Assembly (NCBI RefSeq): GCF_008728515.1
Contig: NC_044983.1
Coordinates: 129,823,139-129,887,138, forward strand
DNA from: Papio anubis
Lineage: Eukaryota > Chordata > Mammalia > Primates > Cercopithecidae
Length of the DNA stretch: 64,000 nucleotides
Direction of reading: 5' to 3'
The translations under genes were made by a program, and so were the position numbers. Below the pieces are notes generated by a model. That model had not been told where the DNA came from and made no database searches. It saw nothing but the letters and a program-made list of their open reading frames with translations. This document shows positions 37,399-48,929 of this stretch, piece after piece; positions within the stretch are counted from its first letter, which is position 1, and the number at the start of each line of letters is the position of its first letter.

Positions 37399-37870
37399 TG
37401 CTGTGGGTTGATAATGGCCCTCCCAAAGATACCCAGATTCGAATCCCCAGAACCTATACATGCTACCATATATGGGGAAAAAAAAAAAAAAGGAGTTTAC
37501 AGATGTGATTAAGCCAAAGATCTTGAGCTGGGGACTAGCCTGGCCTATCCAGATAGTCCTAGTGAAATCACAAGGGTCCTTATAAAAGGGAGGCAGGAGG
37601 CTTGAAGTCAGAGAAGGAGTGTGGCGATGGAAGCAGAGACAGAAGAGATTGGAAGATGCTGGACTGCTGGCTTTGAATATGAAGGAAGGGGTCCATAAGC
37701 CACAGAATACAGAGACAGGTTCCCCTCCAGAGTTCCTAGAAGGAATGCAGCCCGGCTGATACCTTGATTTTAGATCGCTGACCTCCAAACTACAATATAA
37801 TACATCTGTGTTGATCTAGGTCGCTAACTTTGTGGTAATTTGTTACAGGAGCCACAGGAAACATGTAACA
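37399..37870 (+). mobile_element. MaLR-like solo LTR (MLT1-type), second copy
   Basis: Same family and orientation as 24342-24852: gataatggccctcccaaaga, cacaagggtccttataaaag, gctggctttgaatatgaagg, and an end like gtggtaatttgttacaggag. Copies differ too much for recent duplication. Confidence 0.65.
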
Positions 37871-39794
37871 TCCATGTTACAAATGGGGATCACTGTTCAA
37901 GACTGTTCAGGCAAGAAGTGATTCCAGTCTGGGCCTGCCTCTGGAGCCCAAGGTTCTCCCTACTCTACCTCCTCACTTCTCCATGTAGCCCAGCACACAG
38001 AGGTTTGCTGCCTCATGTAAGAAAAGCATCCTACAGGAAGCATAACAGGCATTTTGCAGCAAGTGTTTTGCAAAGCACACATCTTCACAGTTCTAGCATC
38101 TGTGGGGATTTATGCAGTGGCAAATCGGAACAGAAATAGCTACAGCAATAAAAATACAGTTAAAGAAGTCTCTGTACTTTAAAGGCTGAACTTCAAGCAA
38201 CCGCAGACTTAGGGCCTGATGATTCTCTGTAATTAGTACATCAGTTTTGATATAAGGAGGGATGGATCAGCATGAGACAGAGGTGGAAAGAAACCGAAGG
38301 CAGTGCAAAGCCACATAAAGAACAGAGCACAGCACCAGGGCTAGATGAAAGTTATAGACACTGTGCCAGACATTTGCAGCTGAGATCCTTCTACCTGGTG
38401 AGGTTTTAGGTAGCCAAGCCTCATTAAAAAGTTAAATCTGTATATCAATCTAAGCTAATTGCTCAGTTAGCTGCGTAGTTCATTTTATAGTATGGGGTCA
38501 CTTATTCCTAACGGATCTTGTGGTTTATAAAAACCTGAGAAAAAGAGCTATATATGAACACAAACAGGGTGAACCTATTAAAAATGGTATTTATGGGCCC
38601 TGAAATTAGCCCTACCTTCTCCCATCGATCACCCAGACTCCAGCCCAAGGATAAGCAACAGAAACCTACCATGTTCATCCAGTAGCCACACTTCCACACC
38701 TGCCCCTTCACCTTTTCTCCAAGGGCAAGTAGGAGGAAGGACAAGGGGGACAAGGATGCAGTAGAAAGACCGTCTCACTAAAACCTTGCAAGTTAACCTT
38801 GTAAGATCAACCCAGCTAGGTGCTCAGGGACCATTTTCTATTTACTTCCTGGTTCTGTTTTTAGAAGCAAAAGGCCATGGGGCTACTTTATCCTAGAGTG
38901 GCTTTGCTTTTTAGAGGACAGGGGAGGAAAACAAAGCAAAACTCCGCACTCAGATCTCCTAGAATATTTTCATCTACAGCCATGAGCTCTCTTATCATAA
39001 ACTGAAGAAGGGACAGAAAAAAAGGGTACTTACTCCACTCAAACCTAATTTCCATACTCAAATCTCCACTTGCCATTACAAGAGTGCTTGAAGCCTGGAT
39101 AATTCTTTTCAAATTTTACCCCAAAACTTCTTAATTAAAATGTACAGGGGCAGTCTGGATCAGGGGAGGGGAGAGACCCAAAGGAATCAGTAATAAACTC
39201 CAAAGACCTTTTTATTTCATGATTTGAGGATTCCTGTTTGATTACATAACATAAAGGCACTGTACAGCTTAACCTTCCCCATCTGCTATGGGTGGGCAGA
39301 ATCACATATAAACCTCCAGATAGCACATCATGTCTAGGCCTTTTTAAAGTCAAAAGAGGGGAACTACATTACAGCATGATCTTTGCATTAAATCCTTCCA
39401 TCCTGTTGGCATACACACAAAGGGTTTAATCGGGCCCTTTATAGATCAGTGTCTCTCTCTGTACATATTGACTGGCAAATCTTTTTAACTGAAACCTTCA
39501 CCCAGAACGAGCTATCTTTTCTAAGGTACAATAATGAGTTCCTTCGGGAAATAGGAATGCCACAAATAGGGATATATCACTTTAAGTAAGCCAGCAAATG
39601 TGAAAAATTGGATTCACAAGTAGTTAGAAGAAAGGGTAATTGTAATTACTCAATTCCTTTTTACTTCATTAAAAAATGCCCAAGAAGATTCACTTAATGG
39701 TGAGTTCCTTGACCATATTTTAAAATACCTAATTCACAAGCATTTGATTTAACAGAACTATCTAAGATGAAACAGAGAAAATAATTGACACTTT

Positions 39795-39845
39795 GTGAGT
39801 ACTACTACATCCCAGCCATTTTATGCAAGGCACTTTACATTTTCC
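39795..39845 (-). repeat. MIR-like fragment
   Basis: A short block, aaggcactttacattttcca, resembles antisense MIR and abuts an L2 copy. Weak. Confidence 0.4.
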
Positions 39846-40388
39846 ACTCATTCAATAAACACAAATTTATTGAGTGCCTCTGATAAGCCAAGCCCTGTTC
39901 TAAGTGCTGAGGATACAAAATAAATGTAGTAAGTCGAAAATCCCTGCTTGTGAAGCTTACAATCTAGTGGAAGACACGAAACTTCATAAATAAGGAAATT
40001 ATACAGTACATTGGAGAAGGGTTGGTTTAAAGAGAAACAGTAAAAAACATGAAAGAGAGTATGAAGTAATTAGTGGGATCGTTCCAGTAATAGAGACAAA
40101 AAAGTGGTAAATAAGGAAACTATATAATACACTAGAGAAAGATAAGCCAAGGAGAGCAGCACAGGAAGCCACGGGCGTCTGGACTAGTTGGTGGGGTATG
40201 GAGACTCTCTACACGGAAGCACCGAGGGAAGACTCATTCCGAGTGACTCTTCAATAAAGACCTCCAGGACATGAAGGAGGTATCCATTCAGACAGGGAGA
40301 AAGAACACTGCATGCAGAGGGAAGGGCCAAAGCAAAGCCCTTGAGATGAGCACATACCTGGCAGGTGTGAGGAACAGGAATGAAGATA

Positions 40389-40690
40389 GGCCGGGCATGG
40401 TGACTCATGCCTGTAATCCCAGCACTCTGGGAGGCCGAGGCAGCCAGATCACCTGAGGTCAGGAGTTCAAGACCAGACTGCCCAACATGGTGAAACCCCA
40501 TCTCTACTAAAGATACAAAAAATTAGCCGGGTGTGGTGGCACATGCCTGTAATCCCAACTACTCGGGAGGCTGAGGCAGGAGAATTGCTTGAACCTGGGA
40601 GGCAAAGGTTGCAGTGAGCCTAGATCATGCCACTGCACTCCAGCCTGGGCAACAAAGCAAAACTCTGTCTCCAAAAAATAAAAATATAAA
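40389..40690 (+). mobile_element. Alu SINE (S-type)
   Basis: A full-length copy starts ggccgggcatggtgactcat and ends in an A-rich tail (aaaaaataaaaatataaaat). The flanks share ggaatgaa, the likely target-site duplication. It lies inside the L2. Confidence 0.95.
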
Positions 40691-40846
40691 ATAAAGGGAA
40701 TGAATGCAATATGTCTGGAGAGATGCCAGTTGGGGGAGACTAGAAGGAGAAGAGGTCAGAGAGACGGGGGGATCAAGCAGGTCATGGTGAAGAATTGGGC
40801 TTCCACTAAGAATGACAGCAGATAGACAGGAGGGTTCTGAACAGAG

Positions 40847-41048
40847 GAGTGGCATGACCTGGCCTTTGTTTCCACAGGATCACTGGCTGTTTTGTTGAGA
40901 ATGGACTTGTGGGGACCAGGAGAGGTTCCAGGGAAAGGTTAGGAGGCGAGTGGCATGACCTGGCCTTTGTTTCTACAGGATCACCGGCTGTTTTGCTGAG
41001 AATGGACTTGTGGGGACCAGGAGAGGTTCTAGGGAAAGGTTAGGGGGC
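40847..41048 (-). repeat. 101-bp tandem duplication within L2
   Basis: Two copies start gagtggcatgacctggcctt at 40847 and 40948 and differ at about 5 of 101 positions. Only one copy corresponds to the L2 order, so this is a local, later event. Confidence 0.93.
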
Positions 41049-41616
41049 TACTGCAAGAATGGAGGCAGAGATGACAGTGGCCTGTACAAAAAGGATGGCA
41101 TGAGGGTGCTGAGAAGCAGCAGAACTCTGGATCATGTTAAAGACAGAACACACAGGATTTGCTAATGGATCATGTATGGGGTATGAATGAGACAGTCAAG
41201 ACTGACCCAATGCTTTTGACCTGGGCAAAGGAAAAGGAGTAGCCATTTCCCAAGATGGGGTACAACAGGGGTTGGCAACCTATGCCCGAGCACCAAATTG
41301 AGCCTGCTTTCTGCTTTCATACAGCTGGGAGTTAAGCTTGGCTTTTACACTTTCAAAGTTTGTAAAAATAAAAACAACAAAAAAGAGAAAACTGGATGTA
41401 GCACTCAAAGCCAAAAATATTTACAATCTCTTTACAAACGTTGGCAACCCCTGGGTGGGGTCTAGGGAGGAAGATTAGGAGCTTAGTGTTGAGCACCCTA
41501 AGCTCGGGGGGGCCAGGTGGGCATCCAAGTGCAGATGTTGAGTGGGCAGTTACAGACAGGGCAGTGCCAAGGCTGGGAGGAACAAGAGGACTGGAAATCC
41601 AAGCGTGGAAGCCTTC

Positions 41617-41969
41617 TGTATTAGTCTGTTTTCACACTGCTGATAAAGACCTACTTGAAACTGGGTAATTTATATAGAAAAAGAAGTTTAATGGATTCAC
41701 AGTTCCATGTGGCTGGGGAGGCCTCACAATCGTGGCAAAAGGCACATCTCATATGGCGGCAGGCAAGAGAAAATGAGAGCCAAGAGAAAGCGGAAACCCC
41801 TTACAAATCCACCAGATCTCGTGAGACTCATTCACTAGCATGAGAACAGTATGGGGGAAACTGCCCCATGATTCAATTATCACCCACTGGGTCCCTCCCA
41901 CATCACATGGGAATTATGGGAGCTACAATTCAAGATGAGATTTGGGTGGAAACACAGCCAAACCATACA
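41617..41969 (-). mobile_element. THE1/MST-type MaLR solo LTR
   Basis: Antisense LTR begins tgtattagtctgttttcaca and runs through ggggaggcctcacaatcgtg, ccaccagatctcgtgagact and ttgggtggaaacacagcc to end aaaccataca. It is the same strand as ZFAT. No internal region is present. Confidence 0.9.
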
Positions 41970-42030
41970 TCCTCTATCTAAATGGTGTTTAAAGCCATAA
42001 GACTGGAGGGATCACCAAAGGTGTGAGGAA

Positions 42031-42342
42031 AAAAAGAACATGCGGTGGCTCACGCCTGTAACCCCAGCACTTTGGGAGGCCGAGGCAGACAGATCACTTG
42101 AGGTCAGGAGTTTAAGACCAGCCTGGCCAACATGGCGAAACCCCATCTCTACCAAAAATACAAAAATTAGCTGGGTATGGTAGCACATGCCTGTAATCCC
42201 AGCTATGGCAGGAGGCTGAGGCACAAGAATCAGTTGAACCCGGGAGGCGGGGTTCAGTGAGCTGAGATCGCACCACCGCACTCCAGCCTAGCTGACAAAG
42301 TGAGACTCTGACACAGCGGGGAAAAAAAAAAAAAAAAGAACA
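42031..42342 (+). mobile_element. Alu SINE with target-site duplication
   Basis: The body starts near 42041 (tgcggtggctcacgcctgta), missing the first few bases of Alu. The A-tail is followed by aagaaca, matching the left flank aaaaagaaca. S-type by eye. Confidence 0.93.
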
Positions 42343-42477
42343 ACGCTCATAGACTGAACCCCATGGCCTCCGAGAGGTAGAGATCAGAAAGCTAAGGCAG
42401 AACCAGGACAGGATGCTGAGGCAGGGCAGCCAGGAGAACAGGAGGTTGCCAGGCAAGCATGGGGTACACTTCCTGTC

Positions 42478-42650
42478 TTTTGATCCTCAGACCCACTCAA
42501 CAAAAGAGTATACCTATCCCAGTTTACTGATGAGGAAAGTGAGGTTCAGAGAAGTAATCTGACCAAAATCACCCTACTAGGAAGGGGTAGACAGACCCAC
42601 ACCCAAGCCTCTCTAGCTCTACCTACTCTACACGGCTTCTCTACAGAGCA
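42478..42650 (-). repeat. MIR SINE
   Basis: Antisense MIR: cccagtttactgatgaggaa, agtgaggttcagagaagtaa, then a degraded agtaaggggcag-type block. Confidence 0.65.
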
Positions 42651-43898
42651 ACCAACTGAGTTATTACTCATACCACAAATACAACTAAAACCAAATAATT
42701 CCAGGCAGGCTGTAAGGCAATCTTTGCTTCTCAGTAAAAAGCTAATTGTATGGTTAAAGGCTGAGAGTCTCATCAAGACAACCAAGGCACCTGTACAAGC
42801 ACAGGTGACCAATGGATTTAAAGCATGTTACAGACATCGTCAAACAGCTTACAAGGTCATCCCCAGGGATAGTCCTAACTTGATGAACAATTCTGCAGTT
42901 TATCTAAAGGAGTAATAACTAAATGAGAAAAACTATGTAAGCTTCATAAAAAAATAAACTTTATTGGATAACAATAAAGTTAGTCACTAGAACAGCTTGA
43001 AAAATAAGGTACTAGTACAAAAATCACTGAGACAGACCAAAATCTCAGAATTAGACCCAATATCTTCGGAAATTCTGGCACTGAAAAATAAAATTGAAAG
43101 GACTGATTTCTCTATAAATATACTGAGTCGATGATAACCGTTTGGAAACAAAGATTCCTACCACATACCATATGCTAAAATAAATTGCAAGAATATTAAA
43201 TTTCATAAATGTTATGTAATCATAAACTAAAACTCAAAGAAAAAGTAAAAGAATATAGCCCCAAACTGAGGAAGGTTTCTTTTGACAGAGAGAATCATGG
43301 AAGATGAAAACATAAAGGAAAATAACTTTAAATGAACCAAGTTATTTAACTTGTATATAAAAAGATACCATAAACAAAACATAAAGGCAAATGATGACAA
43401 AGTATTAAGTACAAAGAGCTCTAAGATGTCAACAGGATAAAATATGAGCACTACAGAAATGAATAAGAGATGTAAATAAACTTTTTTCAAAGTTTCTATA
43501 ATAAACATGTTATGGGAGAAAATTAAAAAGGAAAAGACTCACCTACAGCTTAATTAAAGCTACATCCTAAATCAGCAATGGAGCTAGAACAAGGGGTCCC
43601 CGACTCAGCACTCTGTTTACCAAGCCAGCCCCAGGCAAAACATGAGACTGGTAAGCGTCAAAAGAGAAACACAAATAATGAAGTACAGCAGCCCTGTGGG
43701 AAAGCAATCATCTCGAATTCAAAAATAAAGCTGTACTGGCACCTCCTATTTCCATCCCCTTAGCTTTACTTTACCCCTTTCTTCCTAGAATCAGAGGATT
43801 GAGGCTAAAAGAAACCCAAGAAACATTAAGGTATCCTTTCCTTATTTTGCAATGTGACAAAACTGAGACCCAAGTAGTGGCAGAAGTTGGCACTGAGG

Positions 43899-44218
43899 CA
43901 AGCTACCTGTCCCAGTGGTCCTCTCACTGCACCTGATGACTGATGCCCTTCTTTTTTTGGGGGGAGGGGGGTTGGGGGACAAGCTACCTGTCCCAGTGGT
44001 CCTCTCACTGTACCTGATGACTGATGCCCTTCTTTTATGGGGGGAGGGGGGTTGGGGGCAAGCTACCTGTCCCAGTGCTCCTCTCATTTCGCCTGATGAC
44101 TGATGCCCTTCTTTTTTAGGGGGAGGGAGGTTGGGGGACAAGCTACCTGTTCCAGTGGTTCTTTCATTGCACCTGATGACTGATGCCCTTCTTTTTTGAG
44201 GGGAGGGGGTTGGGGGGA
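43899..44218 (+). repeat. G-rich minisatellite, ~80-bp unit x4, fused to an Alu tail
   Basis: Units begin caagctacctgtcccagtgg at 43899, 43980, 44059 and 44139 (spacing 81, 79, 80). Each contains ctgatgcccttctttt followed by a G-rich run such as ggggggaggggggttggggg. The last unit runs directly into the antisense Alu at 44194. The long minus-strand ORF across it (43842-44228) is a product of the repeat and is not a gene. Confidence 0.95.
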
Positions 44219-44501
44219 AGGGTCTCACTCTGTCACCCGGTCTGGAGTGCAGTGGTGCGATCTTGGCTCACTGCAATTTGCGCTTCCAGTCTCAAGCAAT
44301 CCTCCCACCTCAGCCTACCAATTAGCTGGGACCACAGGCATGAGCCACCACGCCCCCTTAATTTTTTGTATTTTTGGTAGAGGCAGCGTTTCACCATGTG
44401 TCCCAGGCTGGTCTCAAACTCCTTCGTTTCAGGCAATCCACCCGCCTCCCTCGGCCTCCCAAAGTGCTGGGATTATAGGCGTGAGCCACTGCGCCCAGAC
44501 T
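44194..44501 (-). mobile_element. Alu SINE, the only ZFAT-sense full Alu in the window
   Basis: Antisense Alu from gtctcactctgtcacccgg to gtgagccactgcgcccagac. Target-site duplication: tgatgcccttctt at 44181-44193 and tgatgctcttctt at 44502-44514. The T-tract is followed by an unusual G-rich stretch before the Alu body. Confidence 0.93.
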
Positions 44502-45654
44502 TGATGCTCTTCTTCCCAGACAACTGAAAAGTGTTGAAAACTAAGACATGACTTTACAAATACCTCATCCTCCCAAAAATGTCAGCAGAAAGAAATAAAG
44601 AAAAACAATACAAATTTCCAATGTTTTGTTAGAAAATACTTCACAATGTTTGAATACCATTCCCTTTTAGGAGATGCATTCCTGCTTTGACGAGACATCT
44701 TTGTCCATCTGAACTCCCTTTCCTGCCGAAGAACTCAGAGAATCATGACAGGGAGGATAGGCTGAGTGTGCTGCTCTGGACCCGTGACACCAACTACTCA
44801 CACCGGCCCCATCCCTCCACATCAGTTGGTCCAGGGTCTGCCAGATTAAACGGCTTCTATCTGCTCAAAGGCTTTTTAGCACAGAGCCTGGACTGCAGAA
44901 CCAGGCATGAGACCGCGGAACCCTGTTCAGTGCCTGTGAACGCCTTCTTGACCCTGTCACCATGGCCCACTGGATACTCCAGGCTTCCCTGCCTCTGGGA
45001 ACAGCTGCTCTTCATTACGGAAGGACTGCAGTAGTTATGTGCTGTCATCTTAAGAAATGTAATTCTTGCCTAAATGTTCAGGCAGCTGAGCGGTCAGCAA
45101 GGCTTATTGTTTGTGGAGGCATAGAATCATAAAAAACCACATGACTTTAGAGCTTTCATTATTCAAGTATGACTGCTTTACTGCCATTGTATTTTTAATT
45201 TTGATTACGGATTTTTTTTTAGAGAGAGAGTACTGCTTAAGTTTTAATAGTTATGGTTCTGGTTCTTTTTCAGCCTTAGGCAAGCCCTTGATCCTTAATT
45301 CTGATGAATCCCAGCCAAGCATTCAGCCTTTGCACTGAGTCCCTCGAGCTCACCTGAATTCTTGCCGAGGGCCCAACCCACACACACACAGCAGGACTGA
45401 TTTTCAGAACAATCTTAAAATAAAGATAGAACTTAAGAGCTACATCATCCACTAAATTTTGAAATTAGACATCACTGTTGAAATAATTTTGATTTTTAGA
45501 GTAAACTCCAACTTTTATACATAATTTTGGTAAATAACAACACATTTATAAATGAAGTTTATTAATCTTGTTATATGAAGTATTTACAAGTCCCTCACAT
45601 AACTTGTCTTTCTGAGTAAAATCTTAAATGTGAAAAGTCTCTTATGGTTTGGCT

Positions 45655-45960
45655 GCCTGTCTTCCTAGAACACATCTTCTTTCCCTCTATCCAGCCTATG
45701 CCAGGGAAACTGTGCCTACCATCCACTGAGCTCCCCACCTACCTCGACCCATGACCTGCTCCCAGGGCTCCCGAGCTCACCTCCATCACCACACTTAAAT
45801 CTTTACCATGGCCTGCCTGCTCCTCTGTCCTGCCTTCCAGATTATGAACTCCTTGAACGCAGGAATTGGTCTCTACTTGACCTGGTATCCCTAGAACCTA
45901 CCTCCATGGCTAGCACATATAAGAACTCAATCAATTGTTCTTAATGAATGAATGAAATTA
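45655..45960 (+). repeat. L2 LINE 3' fragment
   Basis: Sense L2 3' end: attatgaactccttgaacgc, aggaattggtctctacttga, then ctagcacatataagaactca ending in tgaatgaatg. Confidence 0.75.
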
Positions 45961-46455
45961 GAAATCCACTTAAGTACATTTTATCTAGATCAAATCTGCC
46001 CAAATGTTGGCTTTATTTTAGACTTGGTTCCACCCCTGAGGTGGCTTGGATGATAAGAGCCTCACTTGAAAAAATCAGGCCAGGTGTGATCAAGGTTGCC
46101 TCTCAAGATCCTTGAGCTCCAGGTGGGGATGGAGGGCTGAAGAGGATGGAAACTTCAGAACCACAGATCAAGGCTTCCTGAAGACGCCTCCTTCCCTGAA
46201 GCAGCTTCCTTCCCTGCATAGCCCTGCCACGGGCACAGACATACCCAGTAAGTGTTTATCCTGCACCTGCTGGAAGTGAGGCACTGAGCACAGGACTGGG
46301 AGACAGGCAGGCCAGGCCTTCACCGCTCTTTCAGAAGCTCCTTCTAATGGGCACGTGCTCTTTCCTGCCTCCAGTACAGCAAGTTTCTGATGAACTGGAA
46401 CACCAGCTTCAAATTACATATTTAGGGGGGAAAGTTCACCCTGGGGTTTACTCAC

Positions 46456-46629
46456 CATCTGCAGTGTGAAGGAGCTTGTGACTTTTCAGTGTCCCTTTTG
46501 ATTTGAATTTCTTGCCACACATGTCACATAGGTGGGTTTTCTCAGTGCTATGACGATTCATATGAGCCTTGAGGTTACTCTTGCTACGAGTTGCATACTC
46601 ACACAAAGAACACTTGAAGGGCTTCACAC
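46456..46629 (-). CDS. ZFAT: ZFAT internal coding exon, zinc fingers 14 and 15
   Basis: This 174-bp exon encodes 57 whole codons, plus two bases completing a glycine codon at the start and one base at the end. It contains two full C2H2 fingers, the first with key block FKCSLCEYATRSKS and the second HLCDMCGKKFKSKG, both C-x2-C-x12-H-x3-H. They are joined by a short STEKTH linker and lead into TADG. The acceptor is ttggcag (AG at 46631-46630) after a ttttccc pyrimidine stretch; the donor is GATG|GTGAGT at 46455. Both ends are in the same phase, so skipping would drop exactly two fingers without a frameshift. An AT-rich simple repeat lies about 15 bp upstream of the acceptor. Confidence 0.98.
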
Positions 46630-46644
46630 CTGCCAAGGGAAAAA

Positions 46645-46755
46645 TGTATATATCTATCTCTATATATTTACATATGTGTATGAATATGTGTGTGTGAATC
46701 TGAAGGAATATATATATATCCATATCTAAATACACTTATAGATATGTATATATAA
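46645..46755 (+). repeat. AT-rich TATATA/TGTG simple repeat beside a ZFAT acceptor
   Basis: Irregular ata/tgtg-rich sequence, including gaatatatatatatcca, begins about 15 bp upstream of the acceptor in gene direction. It replaces most of the region where branch point and pyrimidine tract normally lie. Confidence 0.9.
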
Positions 46756-46794
46756 AACATCCACGTTGAACACAGCGGTATACTGGCTAGGCCC

Positions 46795-47095
46795 TAACGC
46801 ACCACACACTTCCCATGCCAGGCTCTTCCCCAGGCTGTGCCTTCCTCCTGGGATGCCTTTGCCTCCTGGGATACCAGGTGCCTCCACCCTGCAGCTTTCT
46901 CTGACCTTCCTTGGTAGATTTCCCTACCTCCCTATCAATGTTCCCAACTCCTGTAACTCTCTACTAGCTGAAACGTTCACTGCACACTACAGTGAGTCCT
47001 TCATATCTGCCCTCTCCCCATAGTCTGGGAACTCCTTGAGGACAGAGACCCTGAGCATCCTGCAGAACAGTCACTAAATTCAGTTGAACTGAGCT
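46795..47095 (+). repeat. L2 LINE 3' fragment
   Basis: Sense L2: ggctgtgccttcctcctggg, gggaactccttgaggacaga, then a tail leading to ctgaactaaac. Confidence 0.72.
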
Positions 47096-47239
47096 GAACT
47101 AAACACAAAGGCACCAAGGCCCTTTGCAAAAAATCAAAAAGATCAGGCACCAGGACCAAATGTGGAAGCACATTTGCTTTGTAAAACAAATCAAGCTTTA
47201 CCAACTGGTGGTGGATGAGCTGATGACTCTGACTGTAGG

Positions 47240-47500
47240 GGCATCCTGGCATTCACCACTCCTTCATTCACCAACTGTCTACTGAGGACCTATTTTCATA
47301 GTAGGCACTGAGGATTAATCTTGAAACTGAGAAGAGTGAACCCCAGCCTTCACTGTCCGGTGGGAGATGCAGACAGGTAAACAGGCTGTTACAATATGGT
47401 GTGTGATGCGCTATAGGGACAGGGGCTGGGGCCTGGGAGAAGGGCAAGGAGGGCAGGGAACACACCTGAACACAGTAATGAAGCAGACAATTTTTAGTGA
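47240..47500 (-). repeat. L2 LINE 3' fragment
   Basis: Antisense L2: ccttcattcaccaactgtct, tactgaggacctattttcat, then ccagccttcactgtccggtg. It adjoins a MIR. Confidence 0.65.
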
Positions 47501-47775
47501 GCCAAACATTTTCACCCATTATTTACACTACCGATGACTTTGCAGTTGAGGAAACCAACACTTTAAAGAGGCTGAGGGCAATGCCCAGGGGCACAGAGCT
47601 GAGATGCACATCGGGGTCTGATGTTCCTTAGGGCCCACGCAAAGCCCAGCTCTGGCCTGGGTTTCTAGACATGAAGTAATAATCTAACCATAAGCATCAA
47701 CAAGCTGTGTGCCCTTGAACTCATGTTTGGATCACAGTTCTCATCTCTGTAAAATGACAGGACCAGGAGTCACTT
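47490..47775. repeat. Two adjoining MIR SINEs in opposite orientation
   Basis: 47490-47640 is antisense MIR (actttgcagttgaggaaacc); 47660-47775 is sense MIR (gttctcatctctgtaaaatg). Confidence 0.6.
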
Positions 47776-48929
47776 CCCAAGAAGCCTTCAGGGCACCAGA
47801 TCCGTTGTTCTGGGTTGGTCATTTACAACACACTCTCACAAGAGCGGGGCCACAGCCGTGGTGCTAGCCTGGGTCAAGCGGCATCTCTCTGTATCTCACA
47901 TGACCCTCAGCAGGCATTTCACCCCGAGTCAAAGCTACAGATGGCTCAGAACTACCACCACCACAGAGGAGAAGCCCACAGTAACCATACATAGAAGGAA
48001 CATGGTGCATCCCTGCTGTCTTTAGATCCTTCACAAATGTGTGAACAGCCGAGTATATTCAGGCACTATTTGACCTGGTGTTCTTTCTAAAACATTAAGA
48101 GAACTCAAAAATGAAGACATGCACTGTCTTCCAATCCTGGAGAAGCCAAATTCCTAATTTCTGTTCCTCATTATGACTAGAAAGAGAAGAACCAAGCAAA
48201 GCAACACAGAGACTGAAGTACACGTATTTCCATTAACATCTTTGCACACCCATGGGCCGGCTGTGGAACCCTGGGGAGTCACCTCAACAACTCCACACTT
48301 CCGTGTGCTCTGGGACATACGGTCATGGAAAATGAGATGGTGCAAGTCAACCAGCTGTGCATCTCCAGATCATCCACAACATGGCATTCACTGCAAGGCG
48401 ACATACCAAGACACTGTCTACTCTAAATTCTCCCCTAAGAGCCAATGTTTAGAACTGCTGTCATGGATGGGCCCCAGGTACATTGCTAGACTATTAGGAA
48501 ACCTTGAACAAAGTTGCAGGTCCTCTAAGCAACAAATGTTGCAGGTATGCACAAAATTCTACACAAAGGGTTAATTTCTGTGACTACAGTCAATACCTGT
48601 GTTTTCTGTTTTTCTTTCTTTTTTCAATTTAATTTTTTGGGTTTTTTAATTTGTTTTTCTTGTCCTATGTGTTAAGAGTAAACGGAGACAAGAGATATTT
48701 TATGGTACAGGGGATCAATTCCAAAGAACCCCATTGTAGTGTGTGTACTGATACCCTGTTTCCTTTGTGATTCCATCATTACAGAGAAAGTCACAAATTA
48801 GAAAAAAGAAAAAAACAAAGATGCCAGGATACAGCAGCCTTTGGCTTTCTGAATCTTTATCAATTCTGAAGTCGCTGAAAATATTAGATTACTTTCAAAT
48901 GGCAAATATGCAGCATTACTGCATCATCA

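Larger units (their letters stand above)
39840..41600 (-). repeat. Long L2 LINE copy carrying an Alu and an internal duplication
   Basis: Antisense L2 runs from its 3' end (attcaataaacacaaattta, then agccaagccctgttctaagt) through gcagagggaagggccaaagc and ggagtggcatgacctggcct to gcatccaagtgcagatgttg. It is interrupted by the Alu at 40389-40690 and contains a 101-bp tandem duplication at 40847-41048. Confidence 0.72.
28155..46455 (-). other. ZFAT: ZFAT intron, 18.3 kb
   Basis: Bounded by the donor at 46455-46454 (GTGAGT) and the acceptor AG at 28156-28155. Listed repeats account for roughly a third. I see nothing I can identify in 28160-29450, 30490-31500, 31850-32395, 32870-33365, 35580-37398, 37870-39795, 42660-43860 (A-rich 42920-43500), 44520-45655 and 45960-46455. 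A weak MIR-like piece lies near 36150-36230 and another near 33980-34060. Confidence 0.95.

Noticed and set aside
37327..37788. 153-codon minus-strand reading frame
   Set aside because: It lies mostly across the MLT1-type LTR at 37399-37870 and a poly(A) interruption; no domain.
43842..44228. Repeat protein with RRASVIR blocks
   Set aside because: It follows the 80-bp minisatellite period exactly; the frame stays open only because of the repeat.
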